From positions 248,001 to 312,000 of the forward strand of contig NZ_BMTU01000007.1 in NCBI RefSeq assembly GCF_014649835.1: DNA of 64,000 bases. The letters are read 5' to 3'. Each line of letters opens with the position of its first letter. The stretch's first letter is position 1. Shown piece by piece: positions 39,115 to 48,209 of this stretch. This DNA is from Streptomyces pilosus (GTDB lineage Bacteria > Actinomycetota > Actinomycetes > Streptomycetales > Streptomycetaceae). A program made the position numbers and the translations under genes. The notes beneath the pieces are model-generated. The model did not search any database, was not told the origin of the DNA, and worked only from the letters and a program-made list of their open reading frames with translations.

Positions 39115-41316
39115 TCAGCTGGGGTCGGTCTCGATGACGGCGATGCGCTCGGTCTTGCTCATCAGGGCCTGCCGGAGGGCGCCGTAGACGTCCTGCGGGG
39201 TGACGGCCGTCTTCTCGCCGTTGCCCCGGGTGATGAGGACGCCGTCGAAGGTCTGCCCGTACAGCTCCTTCAGGGCGTTCAGGTCGGGCTTGTCGACCAG
39301 CTTCCCGCCCACGGCCTGCACCCTGAGGAACTTCCACAGGGACTTCTCGGGGCTCATCGGGATGGAGTGCGCCGGGTCGGTCTGCACCGTCACTATGTCC
39401 GACATCGCCGGCTCGGCGAACTCCTTCAGCATCCGGTCGACCTCCGCCTTGGAGACCTTGGGCTGCTGGGGGCTGGTCGGCACGTTCACCGCGGCGGCGG
39501 AGCCGGTCTCCACCTGCGTGCGGTACGCCTCCGTCACCACCGAGGACGCCTTGGCCACGTCGATGCCCTGGCCCGCCTTGGGATAGACGGGGACGGCCTT
39601 GCCGGACTCGAAGGTGATGGAGCCCTCGGTCACCGAACCGGCACCGCCGGCCGCGTTCTCCAGGGCCGCCTGGAGCTTCTCCTCGTCGACGGGCATGACC
39701 GGGTCGACGACGCGCTGCTGGCCGAAGAGCGAGCCGATCACGTTGACCGGGTTGTAGTCGCTGGTGGCGGCCGCGCCGGCGGTGGCGTCGGTGTCGAGCT
39801 GCAGACCGGCGTTGTCCGGCTGGAGCTCCACGGTCCTGCCGTCGACGGACAGCTTCAGCGGCGTGTTCAGCCGGTCGTCGAGGGCGGCGTCCAGCTTCTT
39901 CACGGCGTCGTCGCGGGTGCCGCCGCCGATGTCGACACCGAGCACGGTGGTGCCCTTGGGCACGTCGGAGCTGTTCATCAGCAGACCGGCGCCGTAGGCG
40001 ACACCGAGGACGACGACCACACCGGTACCGAGCAGGACGAGCTTGTTGCGCCCCTTCTTCTTCGGCGGCTTGGCGGAGCCCGCGGGGGGCGCGGCGGCCG
40101 GCTCGGGGCGTTTGGGGGGCGTCTGCGCGCGGGGGCCGGCCGGGCCGGTGCCGGGCGCGTCGAAGGCCGCGCTCGGGGGGACGACGGGGATGCCGCTGGT
40201 GACGGTGTGCCCGGAGACGTTGTCGTGGCGGGGCCCGTAGCCCGGGGTGCCCGGCTCGGCGGGCTGCTGGGGGGTGAGGATCGCGGTGTCGTCACTGAGA
40301 CCGGTGCCGCCGGGCGGCTGGGCGCCGGGACGGCCGCCCTGCTGCACTCCGGCGGGACCGGGACCGCCCGGAACGCCACCCGTCGGCGGGGCCATCGGGC
40401 CGCTGCCGGTCACCGGGCCGCCGGTGGGCCCGGCGGGGCCCTGCGGGCCGGCCGGGTACGCCGGGCCGCCCGGGCCGCGCTGCCCGGGGGGAGCGGTGGG
40501 GCCGCCGTCCGGGACGAACGGCGGGTCGTCACGGCGCGGCTCCGCGCGGTCGGCGCCCGGCCGGGTGCCGTTGCCCGCGGGGCCGCCGGCCAGCGCCTCG
40601 GTCACGTCGAAGGAGCCGGTGCCGCCGCCGTGGCCGGGGGCGACGGGGCCACCGGTGGCACCGGTCGTGCCGGTCGGTCCGGAACCCGTCGTGGCGCCGG
40701 GGCGGGGCCCGCCCGGCGCGCCCATGGCACCGACCACGCCTCCCGGCCGTCCGGCACCCGGCCGCGCACCACCGGGTGCGGCCGGTGCGGCGGGGCCGGC
40801 CGGGGCGCCGCCGGTCGCCGCGCCTCCCGAACCGCTCGGCGCACCACTGCCGTTGGCGGAGCCGTCGCCCTGAGTGCCCTTGCCCGAGCCGCCCTTGCGC
40901 GGTGCGAACCAGTCGCTGGCCGGCTTGTTCTCGGCCGCCGGCTTGGCGGACTGGGCGGGCTGGGCGGGCCGGGTGGGCAGCGCCGGAAGCGCGGCCGTTT
41001 CGGCGGCGGAGGCCGGAGCCGGGGCGGGGGACGGGGCCGCTGACGCCTCGGCCTCCGCGGGGCCCTTGCTCTCCGCGTCCTTGACGGGCTTGCGCACGAC
41101 GACCGGCGGAATGGGCCGCGACCCGGGGATGTTGATCCGGATCCGGGTGGTCAGCGTGGTCTCGGTCTTGCGTTCCTCCGGTCGCGCGGCCGAACGGCCC
41201 GCGTCCGTACCCGCGTCCGGAACCGCCGGAATGCCGTAGGGCGGGGTGCCCGACGGGTAGGCGGCTCCGCCGCGCCCGTTGGGCCCGGAGGACGGAGTGT
41301 CAGTTTCACGACTCAA
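39115..41316 (-). CDS. Large membrane protein with peptidoglycan-binding (PG_binding_4-like) domains
   Basis: 733 aa. About 420 Pro/Gly/Ala-rich cytoplasmic residues, one membrane helix (about 427-446, KLVLLGTGVVVVLGVAYGAGLLM), then an extracytoplasmic part with VLGVDIGGGTRDDAVKKLDAAL, the start pattern of the peptidoglycan-binding domain found with VanW and L,D-transpeptidase domains, present at least once or twice. No transpeptidase Cys motif is visible. Suggests a cell-wall tether. TTG start at 41316 (GGGAGAA 7 bases upstream). Confidence 0.82.
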   Translation of the reverse strand: MSRETDTPSSGPNGRGGAAYPSGTPPYGIPAVPDAGTDAGRSAARPEERKTETTLTTRIRINIPGSRPIPPVVVRKPVKDAESKGPAEAEASAAPSPAPAPASAAETAALPALPTRPAQPAQSAKPAAENKPASDWFAPRKGGSGKGTQGDGSANGSGAPSGSGGAATGGAPAGPAAPAAPGGARPGAGRPGGVVGAMGAPGGPRPGATTGSGPTGTTGATGGPVAPGHGGGTGSFDVTEALAGGPAGNGTRPGADRAEPRRDDPPFVPDGGPTAPPGQRGPGGPAYPAGPQGPAGPTGGPVTGSGPMAPPTGGVPGGPGPAGVQQGGRPGAQPPGGTGLSDDTAILTPQQPAEPGTPGYGPRHDNVSGHTVTSGIPVVPPSAAFDAPGTGPAGPRAQTPPKRPEPAAAPPAGSAKPPKKKGRNKLVLLGTGVVVVLGVAYGAGLLMNSSDVPKGTTVLGVDIGGGTRDDAVKKLDAALDDRLNTPLKLSVDGRTVELQPDNAGLQLDTDATAGAAATSDYNPVNVIGSLFGQQRVVDPVMPVDEEKLQAALENAAGGAGSVTEGSITFESGKAVPVYPKAGQGIDVAKASSVVTEAYRTQVETGSAAAVNVPTSPQQPKVSKAEVDRMLKEFAEPAMSDIVTVQTDPAHSIPMSPEKSLWKFLRVQAVGGKLVDKPDLNALKELYGQTFDGVLITRGNGEKTAVTPQDVYGALRQALMSKTERIAVIETDPS

Positions 41317-41360
41317 GGCAGGTTCTCCCGGTTGGCTCCGCCGCCCGTCACGACCTCACG

Positions 41361-41404
41361 GTGGGGGTCCCCCCTGCTCGGGCGAGGCCGAGGGTTCGAG
41401 GGAG
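41361..41404. repeat. Streptomyces intergenic repeat (GGTGGGGGTCCCCC... CTCGGGCGAGGCCGAG)
   Basis: A copy of the abundant Streptomyces spacer element with two self-complementary parts, GGGGG/CCCCC and CTCGG-GCGAGG-CCGAG, followed by GGTTCGAGGGAG. The CDS upstream region (41317-41510) holds nothing else I recognise. Confidence 0.75.
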
Positions 41405-41510
41405 GCTCGGCGGCGCGCACCACCTTACTGGCCACATCCGGCCCGTATCCCGGTACCGCTGGCGAAACCCACACCGGACCCGCACCCCCCAGACACGGGG
41501 AAGTGGTACG

Positions 41511-41924
41511 TCACTTGCCAAGTCGGGCGGGGTCGCCGTCCGGTTTCCGCCCCCCGCCAAGGGTGGCGCAGATCACAGCCACACCGATGCCACCGAGCAG
41601 GAAAAGATACGATCCGGCTCCCGCGGCGAACAGGAAGTCGCCTTCCGGACGGCTGGCCGTGAGCAGGACGACGACGATCATCCACCCGGCGGCGACCGTC
41701 ACGCCGCCGGCCCGACTGCCCATCACGCGGGCCGCCGCGAGGACCAGTCCGGCCTCGGCGGCGAGCGCCAGCAGCAGTCCGCCGGGGAACCAGGCGGGCT
41801 GGACGAGCGCGCCCGCCACGCCGGTCACGGCGCCGAGCAGCAGCAGCCCCAGGTAGGCGACGACCCGCCCCGCGGAGGGCGGGCGCAGCGGCTGCGCCAT
41901 CATCGGGGCCCGCTCGCCGCTCAC
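41511..41924 (-). CDS. Four-TM membrane protein (Rv1171-like)
   Basis: 137 aa with four hydrophobic stretches (about 20-40, 45-66, 73-92 and 100-120) and short basic ends. Function unknown. GTG start lies inside the mshB stop (GTGA overlap), so translation is coupled. A small membrane protein also follows mshB in mycobacteria. Confidence 0.85.
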   Translation of the reverse strand: MSGERAPMMAQPLRPPSAGRVVAYLGLLLLGAVTGVAGALVQPAWFPGGLLLALAAEAGLVLAAARVMGSRAGGVTVAAGWMIVVVLLTASRPEGDFLFAAGAGSYLFLLGGIGVAVICATLGGGRKPDGDPARLGK

Positions 41925-42784
41925 GACGCTCCCCCGGCTCCGACTCCGGCGAACAGGTCGCTCTCCCGCACCCCGGGGCGTTCCCCGCGCACCAACTCGT
42001 AGTACTCGGTGGTGAAGAGGGGCTGCGCGAGTTCGTTGGACAGCACGAAGTACGGCTCGGCGACGGCGATCTGGGTGGCGTGCGCACGCATCGCGGCGGC
42101 CTTGGCGGAGGCGTACGCGGTGCCGTCGATCACGGTGGTGATCCGCTCGTCGTCGACCACGCCCGGTACGTCGTCCACGGCGCCGGCCTTGTCGAACGGC
42201 AGCCCGGCGAGGTCGCCGTCCAGCCGGGCGAAGGACTCCTCGACGACGGACCTCGGGACGCGGTTCCAGTACACCTTCGGGATGTCCCAGCCGGACGCGG
42301 CGGCGAGCTCGACGGCGCGCATGGCGACGCGGTGGGTCTGGATGTGGTCGGGGTGGCCGTAGCCCCCGTTCTCGTCGTACGTGACGAGGACCTGCGGCCG
42401 CACCTCGAGGATCACCTCGGCGAGCGTGGCGGCGGCCTGGTCGACGTCGGCCTGCCAGAAGCAGCCGGGGTCCTCGTTGTCGGGGAGGCCCATCATCCCG
42501 GAGTCGCAGTAGCGCCCGGCCCCGCCGAGCAGCCGGAAGTCCGTGACCCCGAGCGCGCGCATGGCGTCCCGCAACTCCCCGAGCCGGTGCCCGCCGAGGG
42601 CGGCCCCGCTCAGGTGCCGCAGCTCGTCCGGGATGACCTCACCCCGCTCACCGAGGGTGCAGGTGACCAGCGTCACATGGGCACCCTCGGCGGCATACCG
42701 GGCCATGGTCGCGCCGTTGTTGATCGACTCGTCGTCCGGGTGGGCGTGCACCAGCATCAGACGCCGCGCGGGGAGTTCCGTCAT
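41921..42784 (-). CDS. mshB: N-acetyl-GlcN-inositol deacetylase (MshB), mycothiol biosynthesis
   Basis: 287 aa, LmbE/PIG-L zinc deacetylase. AHPDDES (~13-19) supplies two zinc ligands and the catalytic Asp, and GHPDHIQTHRVA (~146-157) the third His. MshB removes the acetyl group from GlcNAc-inositol, the second step to mycothiol, the actinobacterial redox thiol. ATG. Coupled to the four-TM membrane protein gene. Confidence 0.95.
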   Translation of the reverse strand: MTELPARRLMLVHAHPDDESINNGATMARYAAEGAHVTLVTCTLGERGEVIPDELRHLSGAALGGHRLGELRDAMRALGVTDFRLLGGAGRYCDSGMMGLPDNEDPGCFWQADVDQAAATLAEVILEVRPQVLVTYDENGGYGHPDHIQTHRVAMRAVELAAASGWDIPKVYWNRVPRSVVEESFARLDGDLAGLPFDKAGAVDDVPGVVDDERITTVIDGTAYASAKAAAMRAHATQIAVAEPYFVLSNELAQPLFTTEYYELVRGERPGVRESDLFAGVGAGGAS

Positions 42785-42833
42785 GGGTCCACCCTATGAG
42801 GCGCCGGCGTTCCGGCAGCGCGGCAGGCCGCGT

Positions 42834-42869
42834 GCGGGGACGCTCCACTCCCGGCGGTGACGTCCCCGC
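42834..42869 (-). terminator. Hairpin at the end of the HATPase gene
   Basis: 9-bp stem (GCGGGGACG / CGTCCCCGC) with an 18-base loop, overlapping the gene's stop region on the minus strand. Confidence 0.5.
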
Positions 42870-43330
42870 TAGGGGGCCTCCTGGGATTCCGGGCCGGGTT
42901 CCGGTGGTGCGAGGTCGACCTCCGCCCAGACGGTCTTGCGGGGGAAGCGCCCCTCGCTGACCCCCCAGCGGTCCGCTAGCGCCTCCACGAGGAACAGCCC
43001 CCGCCCCGACTCGGCACCGGTGCCGGGCTCCCGGAGCACGGGGGGCCGGTCACCGCGCGTGTCGGTGACCTCGATGCGGAGCGTGGCGCCGACCACGTAG
43101 AGCGTCAGGCGGAAGCTGCGGCCCGGTACGCGGCCGTGGGTGGCCGCGTTGGCCGCCAGCTCGGCGACGACGTGGCTCGCCGTCTCGTCCGGGAGTCCCC
43201 AGTTGCGCAGCGCGTTCACCGCGAGCAGACGGGCGAGGCGGGCGCCGCGCGGGGTGGACGACAGCAGCGTGCTGAAGTTGCGGACCCCGCCGTCGGGTCG
43301 GGTCCTGGTCTCGGCGATTTCCTGATTCAC
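42869..43330 (-). CDS. ATP-binding protein, RsbW-like (HATPase_c_2)
   Basis: 153 aa. GHKL nucleotide fold: N-box VAELAANAATHG (~54-65), G1-like EVTDTRGDRPP (~90) and G2 SGRGLFLVEALADRWGV. Many Streptomyces proteins of this type pair with an Scr1-HTH/DUF397 gene, as here, and may act as anti-sigma or anti-anti-sigma-related switches; the partner is not identifiable. GTG, divergent from the HTH gene across 155 bases. Confidence 0.85.
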   Translation of the reverse strand: MNQEIAETRTRPDGGVRNFSTLLSSTPRGARLARLLAVNALRNWGLPDETASHVVAELAANAATHGRVPGRSFRLTLYVVGATLRIEVTDTRGDRPPVLREPGTGAESGRGLFLVEALADRWGVSEGRFPRKTVWAEVDLAPPEPGPESQEAP

Positions 43331-43485
43331 GTCACTCAGCGTGGCCGAACGGACATACCGTGTGAGGTGATTGCCCCGCTACGTAGAGCGACCGTCCGGG
43401 ACGTGTCCGGTGTTGTCCGGACTGTCGATGCGGCTCGGCGCGGGTGGGGCGTGACAGTACGGCACGGCACTACGGAGGGGCGCGC

Positions 43486-44370
43486 ATGTCGGTGAACGGC
43501 GGGGCGGTGCGGGTCAGGACCGAGACGGAGCAGACGGACGAACCCGGCTGGGAGGTGGACCCGGACGACGACTGGGCGCTCGCCGTGGTCGCCACCGTGG
43601 GGCGGCAGTTGCGGCTCCGGCGCGAGGCCGCGGGCCTGCGGGTTCCCGAGTTCGCGGTGGCGGTGGGGTACGGCGAGGACCTGGTCTACAAGATCGAGAC
43701 GGGCAAGCGGATCCCCCGGCCCGAGTATCTGGACACGGCGGACGAGGTGCTGGGCGCTGGCGGCCTCATCGCGGCGATGAAGGAGGACGTGAGGAAGGTC
43801 CGGTACCCGAAGAAGGTGCGGGACCTCGCGCAGCTGGAGGCCCGGGCGGTCGAGATCGGGGTCTATGAGTGCAGCAGCATCGCGGGCTTGTTGCAGACGC
43901 CTGAGCACGCACGCGCACTGTTCGAAGTGCGGCAGCCGCCCTACCCGGTTGAGGAGGTGGACCGTCTGGTGGCCGCACGCATGGCACGGTTGTCGGTCTT
44001 CGACCGCTCACCAGCTCCTTCCCTCAGTTTTGTCCTGGAGGAGGCCGTCCTTCGGCGCCGGGTCGGGGGCACAATGGCACGGAAGCAGCAATTCGAACGA
44101 CTGCTGGAAGTGGGGCGGACGAACAACGTCTCACTCCAGGTCATGCCGATGGACAGCGTGGCCCATCCCGGCATGAGCGGCAGGATCGAGTTGCTGAAGT
44201 TCGAGGATGGGACAGCAGTAGGGCGTTCTGATGGCGCCTTCAACGGCCGGCCGACCTCCGAGCCAAGGCAACTGCGCATTCTCGAACTGCGGTATGGCAC
44301 CATCCGGGCGCAAGCCCTGTCGCCCGGGGAAACGCTGGCCCTGATCGAGCAACTGCAGGGAGAAACATGA
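43486..44370 (+). CDS. Scr1-type helix-turn-helix regulator (DUF5753)
   Basis: 294 aa. N-terminal Xre-like HTH (about 40-95, VGRQLRLRREAAGLRVPEFAVAVGYGEDLVYKIETGKR), followed by the DUF5753 domain with YECSSIAGLLQTPEHARAL and PAPSLSFVLEEAVLRR and a C-terminal LRILELRYG-like end. In Streptomyces these are abundant lineage-specific regulators, some affecting development. ATG with GGAGGGG. Overlaps the DUF397 gene by ATGA. Confidence 0.92.
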   Translation: MSVNGGAVRVRTETEQTDEPGWEVDPDDDWALAVVATVGRQLRLRREAAGLRVPEFAVAVGYGEDLVYKIETGKRIPRPEYLDTADEVLGAGGLIAAMKEDVRKVRYPKKVRDLAQLEARAVEIGVYECSSIAGLLQTPEHARALFEVRQPPYPVEEVDRLVAARMARLSVFDRSPAPSLSFVLEEAVLRRRVGGTMARKQQFERLLEVGRTNNVSLQVMPMDSVAHPGMSGRIELLKFEDGTAVGRSDGAFNGRPTSEPRQLRILELRYGTIRAQALSPGETLALIEQLQGET

Positions 44371-44588
44371 CCCGCAAGGCCTCCGCCAAGGACACCTCCG
44401 ACCTGGCATGGTTCAAGAGCAGTTACAGCAGTGGCCCGGAGGGCGACTCGTGCGTCGAAGTCGCCACCGAGCCCAGTACCGTCCACGTGCGCGACTCGAA
44501 GAACGCCGGGGGCCCCCGGCTGGCCTTCGCCCCCGCCGCGTGGGCCGGCTTCGTGCCGTACGCGAGGGGAAGCCGATCCCGCGTGTGA
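44367..44588 (+). CDS. DUF397 protein
   Basis: 73 aa: WFKSSYSSGPEGDSCVEVA, VHVRDSKNAGGPRLAF and AAWAGFVPYARG are the three DUF397 blocks. Function unknown; nearly always follows a DUF5753 HTH gene, as here, with a 4-base overlap. The pair has been likened to a toxin-antitoxin module, but no toxic activity is established. Confidence 0.92.
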   Translation: MTRKASAKDTSDLAWFKSSYSSGPEGDSCVEVATEPSTVHVRDSKNAGGPRLAFAPAAWAGFVPYARGSRSRV

Positions 44589-44600
44589 AGCTCGTGTGAT

Positions 44601-44606
44601 CATAAT
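44601..44606 (+). promoter_or_regulatory. Candidate -10 box (CATAAT) for a leaderless transcript
   Basis: CATAAT ends 6 bases before the GTG of the PH-like membrane protein gene. Confidence 0.5.
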
Positions 44607-44612
44607 GCGCGG

Positions 44613-46496
44613 GTGTCCACACCTCCCGTGCCGTTGCCCGCCGAGCACATACCGCCCGGCACCGCCGACTGGCGGACCCCCGACGCCCGGCGCTGGCTCG
44701 CCGCCGTACCCGCCCGGTGGGCCCAGCCGCTGCGGGCGGTCCTGGCGTACCTCGTCTCCGTGGTCTGGGAACTGGAGGCGGGTCCCGTCCCCGCCTGCAC
44801 GTCCGCCGCCCCGTGCGGCACCGACTGGCCGGGCCTCGGGGTGGCCGTCGTCATGGTGCTGACCCCGTACTGGGTGTGGCGGCAGCCGCGGCTCGCGCTC
44901 GCCGGGCTCGGGGTCGTGTCGGTGGCGCTGGTCGCCGAGGAGGGTCTCGCCGTGTGCGGCCGGCCGTCCGCGCTCGCGTTCTTCCTCGCCGTCGCGTTCA
45001 TCACCGCGGGGATCCTCCACCGTCTGGCCGCCGCGGCACGGCAGCGGTCGCTGGCCCTGGAGGCGGCCGGACCGGGCGCACAGCCGCTGCCGGCCGCCGC
45101 GCGGACGTTCCGCCGGGGCAGGCTCTCCGTCGTCCTGGGCGGACTGCTGCTGGCCGTCGCCGGCTTCGGCCTCTGGCAGGCCCAGCAGGTCGTCGACGCG
45201 TACGAGGAGCGGGCCGCGGGCGCCACGGAGCTGTCCGGACGGGTCACCGCCGTGGACCGGGGGGACGAGGACGCCGACGTCGTCACGGTGACGGCCGACG
45301 GGCGCACGTACCGCTTCGAGACGGGGTACCCGGAGGACTTCCCCGTGGGCACCCGGGTCGACCTCGTCGTGGACGGCGACTGGAAGGCGCTGGTCGCCGA
45401 GCCGTACGACGTCTTCGGCTGGGAGCTGCTGGTGCTGGGCGGCTCCGCCACGGGGCTGGCGTTCCTGGTGAACGGCGTGGCGGGCCGGGTCCGTGCGCGG
45501 CGGCTGCGGCGCGGGCCGCTGCCGGTGCTGCACGTGCTGGTGCGCGAGGGTCACGACGACGGCCGCACCTGGGTGTTCGCGGCCGACGACCCCGGGGGCC
45601 GCCGGCCGATCCTGCACTTCCACTCGCTGTACGCCGACGACGCCGACGACGACGGGGAGGAGGAGGCGGACGGCCCCGAGGCGGGCGACGACTCCGCGGC
45701 CGCCATCGGACTCGGCAGGCTCACGGACATCCTCCGGGGCAAGGACCCCGCCCCGCCACTGCGCGAGGCCGTCCTGTACGGCGTCCCGTACGCCGGCGCC
45801 GAAGTCGCCTTCGTCGCGCGCGACGACGCCGACGACGAGGTGGCCGTGGAGTGCAGCGTCAGCGCGGTGAAACCGGCGGCCGCGGGCCGGGACGGGCACC
45901 GGCCGCGGCTCCGTGAGCGGGAGCGGACCCGGCGGTCCGCCGGCGAGGTCGCCGCCGGGATGACGCACACGGCGGACCCGCGTGTGTGGAGGGCGCACGG
46001 CTTCTCGCGGGCGGTGGGGCTCTTCCTGCTCCTGGTGGAGGGCGGCGGCATCTGGGCCATGCTCGACGAGGAGCCGTCGTGGACCTGGCTGTTCCTGATC
46101 GCGGGTGTGCCGTGGCTGGTGACGGCCGTGGCGACGGCGCTGACCTGGCGGATCACCGCCGACCGGGACGGGCTGTGGGTGACCGGGGCGTGGCGCGTCC
46201 GGCGGGTCCCGTGGGACGTGATCACGTCCGTGCGGCACTCCGAGGACGGCATCCACGTCGGAAGGGCCAAGGACGACTCCGTGGACCTCTCCCCCACCGG
46301 CTTCGCGTGGCTGGAGCGCCGCCTGGGCCGCGAGCCGGCCGCGGAGCGCGTCGCCGACGAACTGCGGGCGCTGCTGCTCCACCCGGAGCTGCGGCCGGAG
46401 CGGGAGGCGACGGCGGGGCAGCAGGGCATGCCGGTCGGGCCCCCGCTGGCGGCCCTGTCGGTGCTGTGGGGCGCCGCGGTGCTGCTCCTGCTGTGA
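44613..46496 (+). CDS. Large membrane protein with C-terminal PH-like domain
   Basis: 627 aa with membrane helices near 38-55, 68-90, 95-125, 165-187, 270-290, 470-490, 497-515 and at the C-terminus (about 610-627). A C-terminal segment LTWRITADRDGLWVTGAWRVRRVPWDVITSVRHSEDG is a bacterial PH-like (bPH) domain. A short beta domain sits near 205-265. Not a transporter family I know; role unknown. GTG, likely leaderless. Confidence 0.78.
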   Translation: MSTPPVPLPAEHIPPGTADWRTPDARRWLAAVPARWAQPLRAVLAYLVSVVWELEAGPVPACTSAAPCGTDWPGLGVAVVMVLTPYWVWRQPRLALAGLGVVSVALVAEEGLAVCGRPSALAFFLAVAFITAGILHRLAAAARQRSLALEAAGPGAQPLPAAARTFRRGRLSVVLGGLLLAVAGFGLWQAQQVVDAYEERAAGATELSGRVTAVDRGDEDADVVTVTADGRTYRFETGYPEDFPVGTRVDLVVDGDWKALVAEPYDVFGWELLVLGGSATGLAFLVNGVAGRVRARRLRRGPLPVLHVLVREGHDDGRTWVFAADDPGGRRPILHFHSLYADDADDDGEEEADGPEAGDDSAAAIGLGRLTDILRGKDPAPPLREAVLYGVPYAGAEVAFVARDDADDEVAVECSVSAVKPAAAGRDGHRPRLRERERTRRSAGEVAAGMTHTADPRVWRAHGFSRAVGLFLLLVEGGGIWAMLDEEPSWTWLFLIAGVPWLVTAVATALTWRITADRDGLWVTGAWRVRRVPWDVITSVRHSEDGIHVGRAKDDSVDLSPTGFAWLERRLGREPAAERVADELRALLLHPELRPEREATAGQQGMPVGPPLAALSVLWGAAVLLLL

Positions 46497-46548
46497 CGGA
46501 CGGCCGGGGGGCCGTGCCCGCCCGTCACCGGATGGACGGCGGGGCCCC

Positions 46549-47988
46549 TCAGACGTCCTGGAGGCGCCGGAAGGGCCGGTCCGCCTCCAGTGCGAAGGCC
46601 AGCTCCAGCAGCGTGCGCTCCGCGCCCGGGCGGCCGGAGACCATCACGCCGACCGGCAGTCCGTCCGCCGTCGCGTGCGCGGCGGGTACGGAGATCGACG
46701 GGGTGCCGACCACGTTGTTGACCGGGGTGAACGCCACATAGGCGAGGAGCCGTTCGACCAGCGTGTCGTAGGGGACGGTCGGGGCGAGGTGGCCGATCGG
46801 CGGGGTGGTGTGGGCCAGGACCGGGGAGAGGATCACGTCGAGGCCCCGGAAGCCCGCCGCGTACGCCTCCCGCGTGCGCTTCAGCCTGCGCACGACGCCC
46901 GGCGTGGTCCGCCACCTGCTCACGTACATCTCCCGCAGGCCCCGGCTCAGCCCGTCCATGCGGCGGCGGTCGAAGTCCGCGCCCATCGTCCTGCCGGTCA
47001 CGCCGATCAGGAACGACAGCAGGCCCCAGTAGGTCAGGAAGTCCTCGGTGAAGTGCGGGTCGATGGAGAGTTCCACCGGCTCCACGGTGTGGCCGAGCCG
47101 TTCGAGGCGCTCGGCGGTCTCCGTGACGGCCGTCCGGGTGTCGTCGTCGACGCGGACACCGTTCGGTGAGTCCACCAGCAGGCCGATGCGCAGACGGCGC
47201 TCCGAGGGGCCCTCGACGAGGCCGACGGGCGGCAGCTCCGGGTTCCGCCAGTGCTGTTCCGCGGCGGCCAGGAACGCCGCGCTGTCGCGCACCGAGCGGC
47301 TGACCACGCCGTCGCTGACCAGGTCGACGGGAAGCCGGCGGCCCTGCGCGTTCGGCACCACCCGGCCGCGGGTCGGCTTCAGGCCGACCAGTCCGCAGCA
47401 GGCGGCGGGGATGCGGATCGAGCCGCCGCCGTCGTTGGCGTGGGCGAGGGGCACCGCCCCGGCGGCGACCAGGGCGGCGCTGCCGCCGGAGGAACCGCCC
47501 GCCGAGTGGTCCGTGTGCCAGGGGTTGCGGACGGGTTCGGCGCCCTCGAACTCGGTGGTGGGGCTGAAGCCGAACTCGGGCAGCCGGGTCTTGCCGAGGA
47601 CCGTGACACCGGTGCTCAGGAACTGGCGGGTGAACGGGGCGTGCCGCCGGGCCGCGCGGGGCGCGAAGGCGGCGCTGCCGTGACCGGTGGGCAGGCCCTG
47701 GAAGTCGGTGTTGTCCTTGACGAAGGTCGGCACCCCGGCGAGGGCGCCGTCGGGCGCGGAGCCGTGGGCCGGGAGGTCGAGGTGGACCTGGACGGCGTGG
47801 AGCCGCTCGTCCGCGGCCCGGACGCGCGCCGACGCCGCACGGGCGGCCTCCGCGGCACCGACCTCTCCCCGGCGGATCGCCGCCGCGAGTCCGACCGCGT
47901 CCAGGTCGCCGAGGGCGTCGTCCCGGAAGACGTGCACCCTCGTCCGCGCCCTGCTTCGTTCCCCGCTCTGTTCCTCGGAAGTCGTCAC
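46549..47988 (-). CDS. Amidase signature family hydrolase
   Basis: 479 aa. Amidase signature: catalytic Lys in GVPTFVKDNTD (~91), the cis-Ser and nucleophile Ser in HSAGGSSGGSAALVAAGAVPLAHANDGGGSIRIPAACCGLVGLKPTRG (~160-205). Hydrolyses an amide; substrate unknown, not GatA by context. GTG start; converges with the PH-like gene. Confidence 0.9.
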   Translation of the reverse strand: MTTSEEQSGERSRARTRVHVFRDDALGDLDAVGLAAAIRRGEVGAAEAARAASARVRAADERLHAVQVHLDLPAHGSAPDGALAGVPTFVKDNTDFQGLPTGHGSAAFAPRAARRHAPFTRQFLSTGVTVLGKTRLPEFGFSPTTEFEGAEPVRNPWHTDHSAGGSSGGSAALVAAGAVPLAHANDGGGSIRIPAACCGLVGLKPTRGRVVPNAQGRRLPVDLVSDGVVSRSVRDSAAFLAAAEQHWRNPELPPVGLVEGPSERRLRIGLLVDSPNGVRVDDDTRTAVTETAERLERLGHTVEPVELSIDPHFTEDFLTYWGLLSFLIGVTGRTMGADFDRRRMDGLSRGLREMYVSRWRTTPGVVRRLKRTREAYAAGFRGLDVILSPVLAHTTPPIGHLAPTVPYDTLVERLLAYVAFTPVNNVVGTPSISVPAAHATADGLPVGVMVSGRPGAERTLLELAFALEADRPFRRLQDV

Positions 47989-48209
47989 CGTCGGCTCCGC
48001 CCTGCGCGCGTGGATGATGGCCCGGCCATCATTGCTTACCGGCGGGTAACACGCGAGGGGCCGGCGGGCACGAGTCGGCGGGATCACCCGCCGCGCCCGC
48101 GCGGGAGGCGCGGGGGCGGAGGGCGGGCGGGACGTGGACTCCGGCCGGGTCCCGGGACCCACCACGGGGCCCCGGCCGGAAGAGGGTGCGCGCCACCGCG
48201 GGACGGCGC

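Noticed and set aside
41361..41404. Possible tRNA T-arm (GGTTCGAG)
   Set aside because: No acceptor or anticodon stem around it; fits a known Streptomyces spacer repeat instead.
42869..44588. Calling the HTH/DUF397 pair a toxin-antitoxin system
   Set aside because: The families are abundant in Streptomyces and no toxic activity is shown by sequence; kept as regulator plus DUF397.
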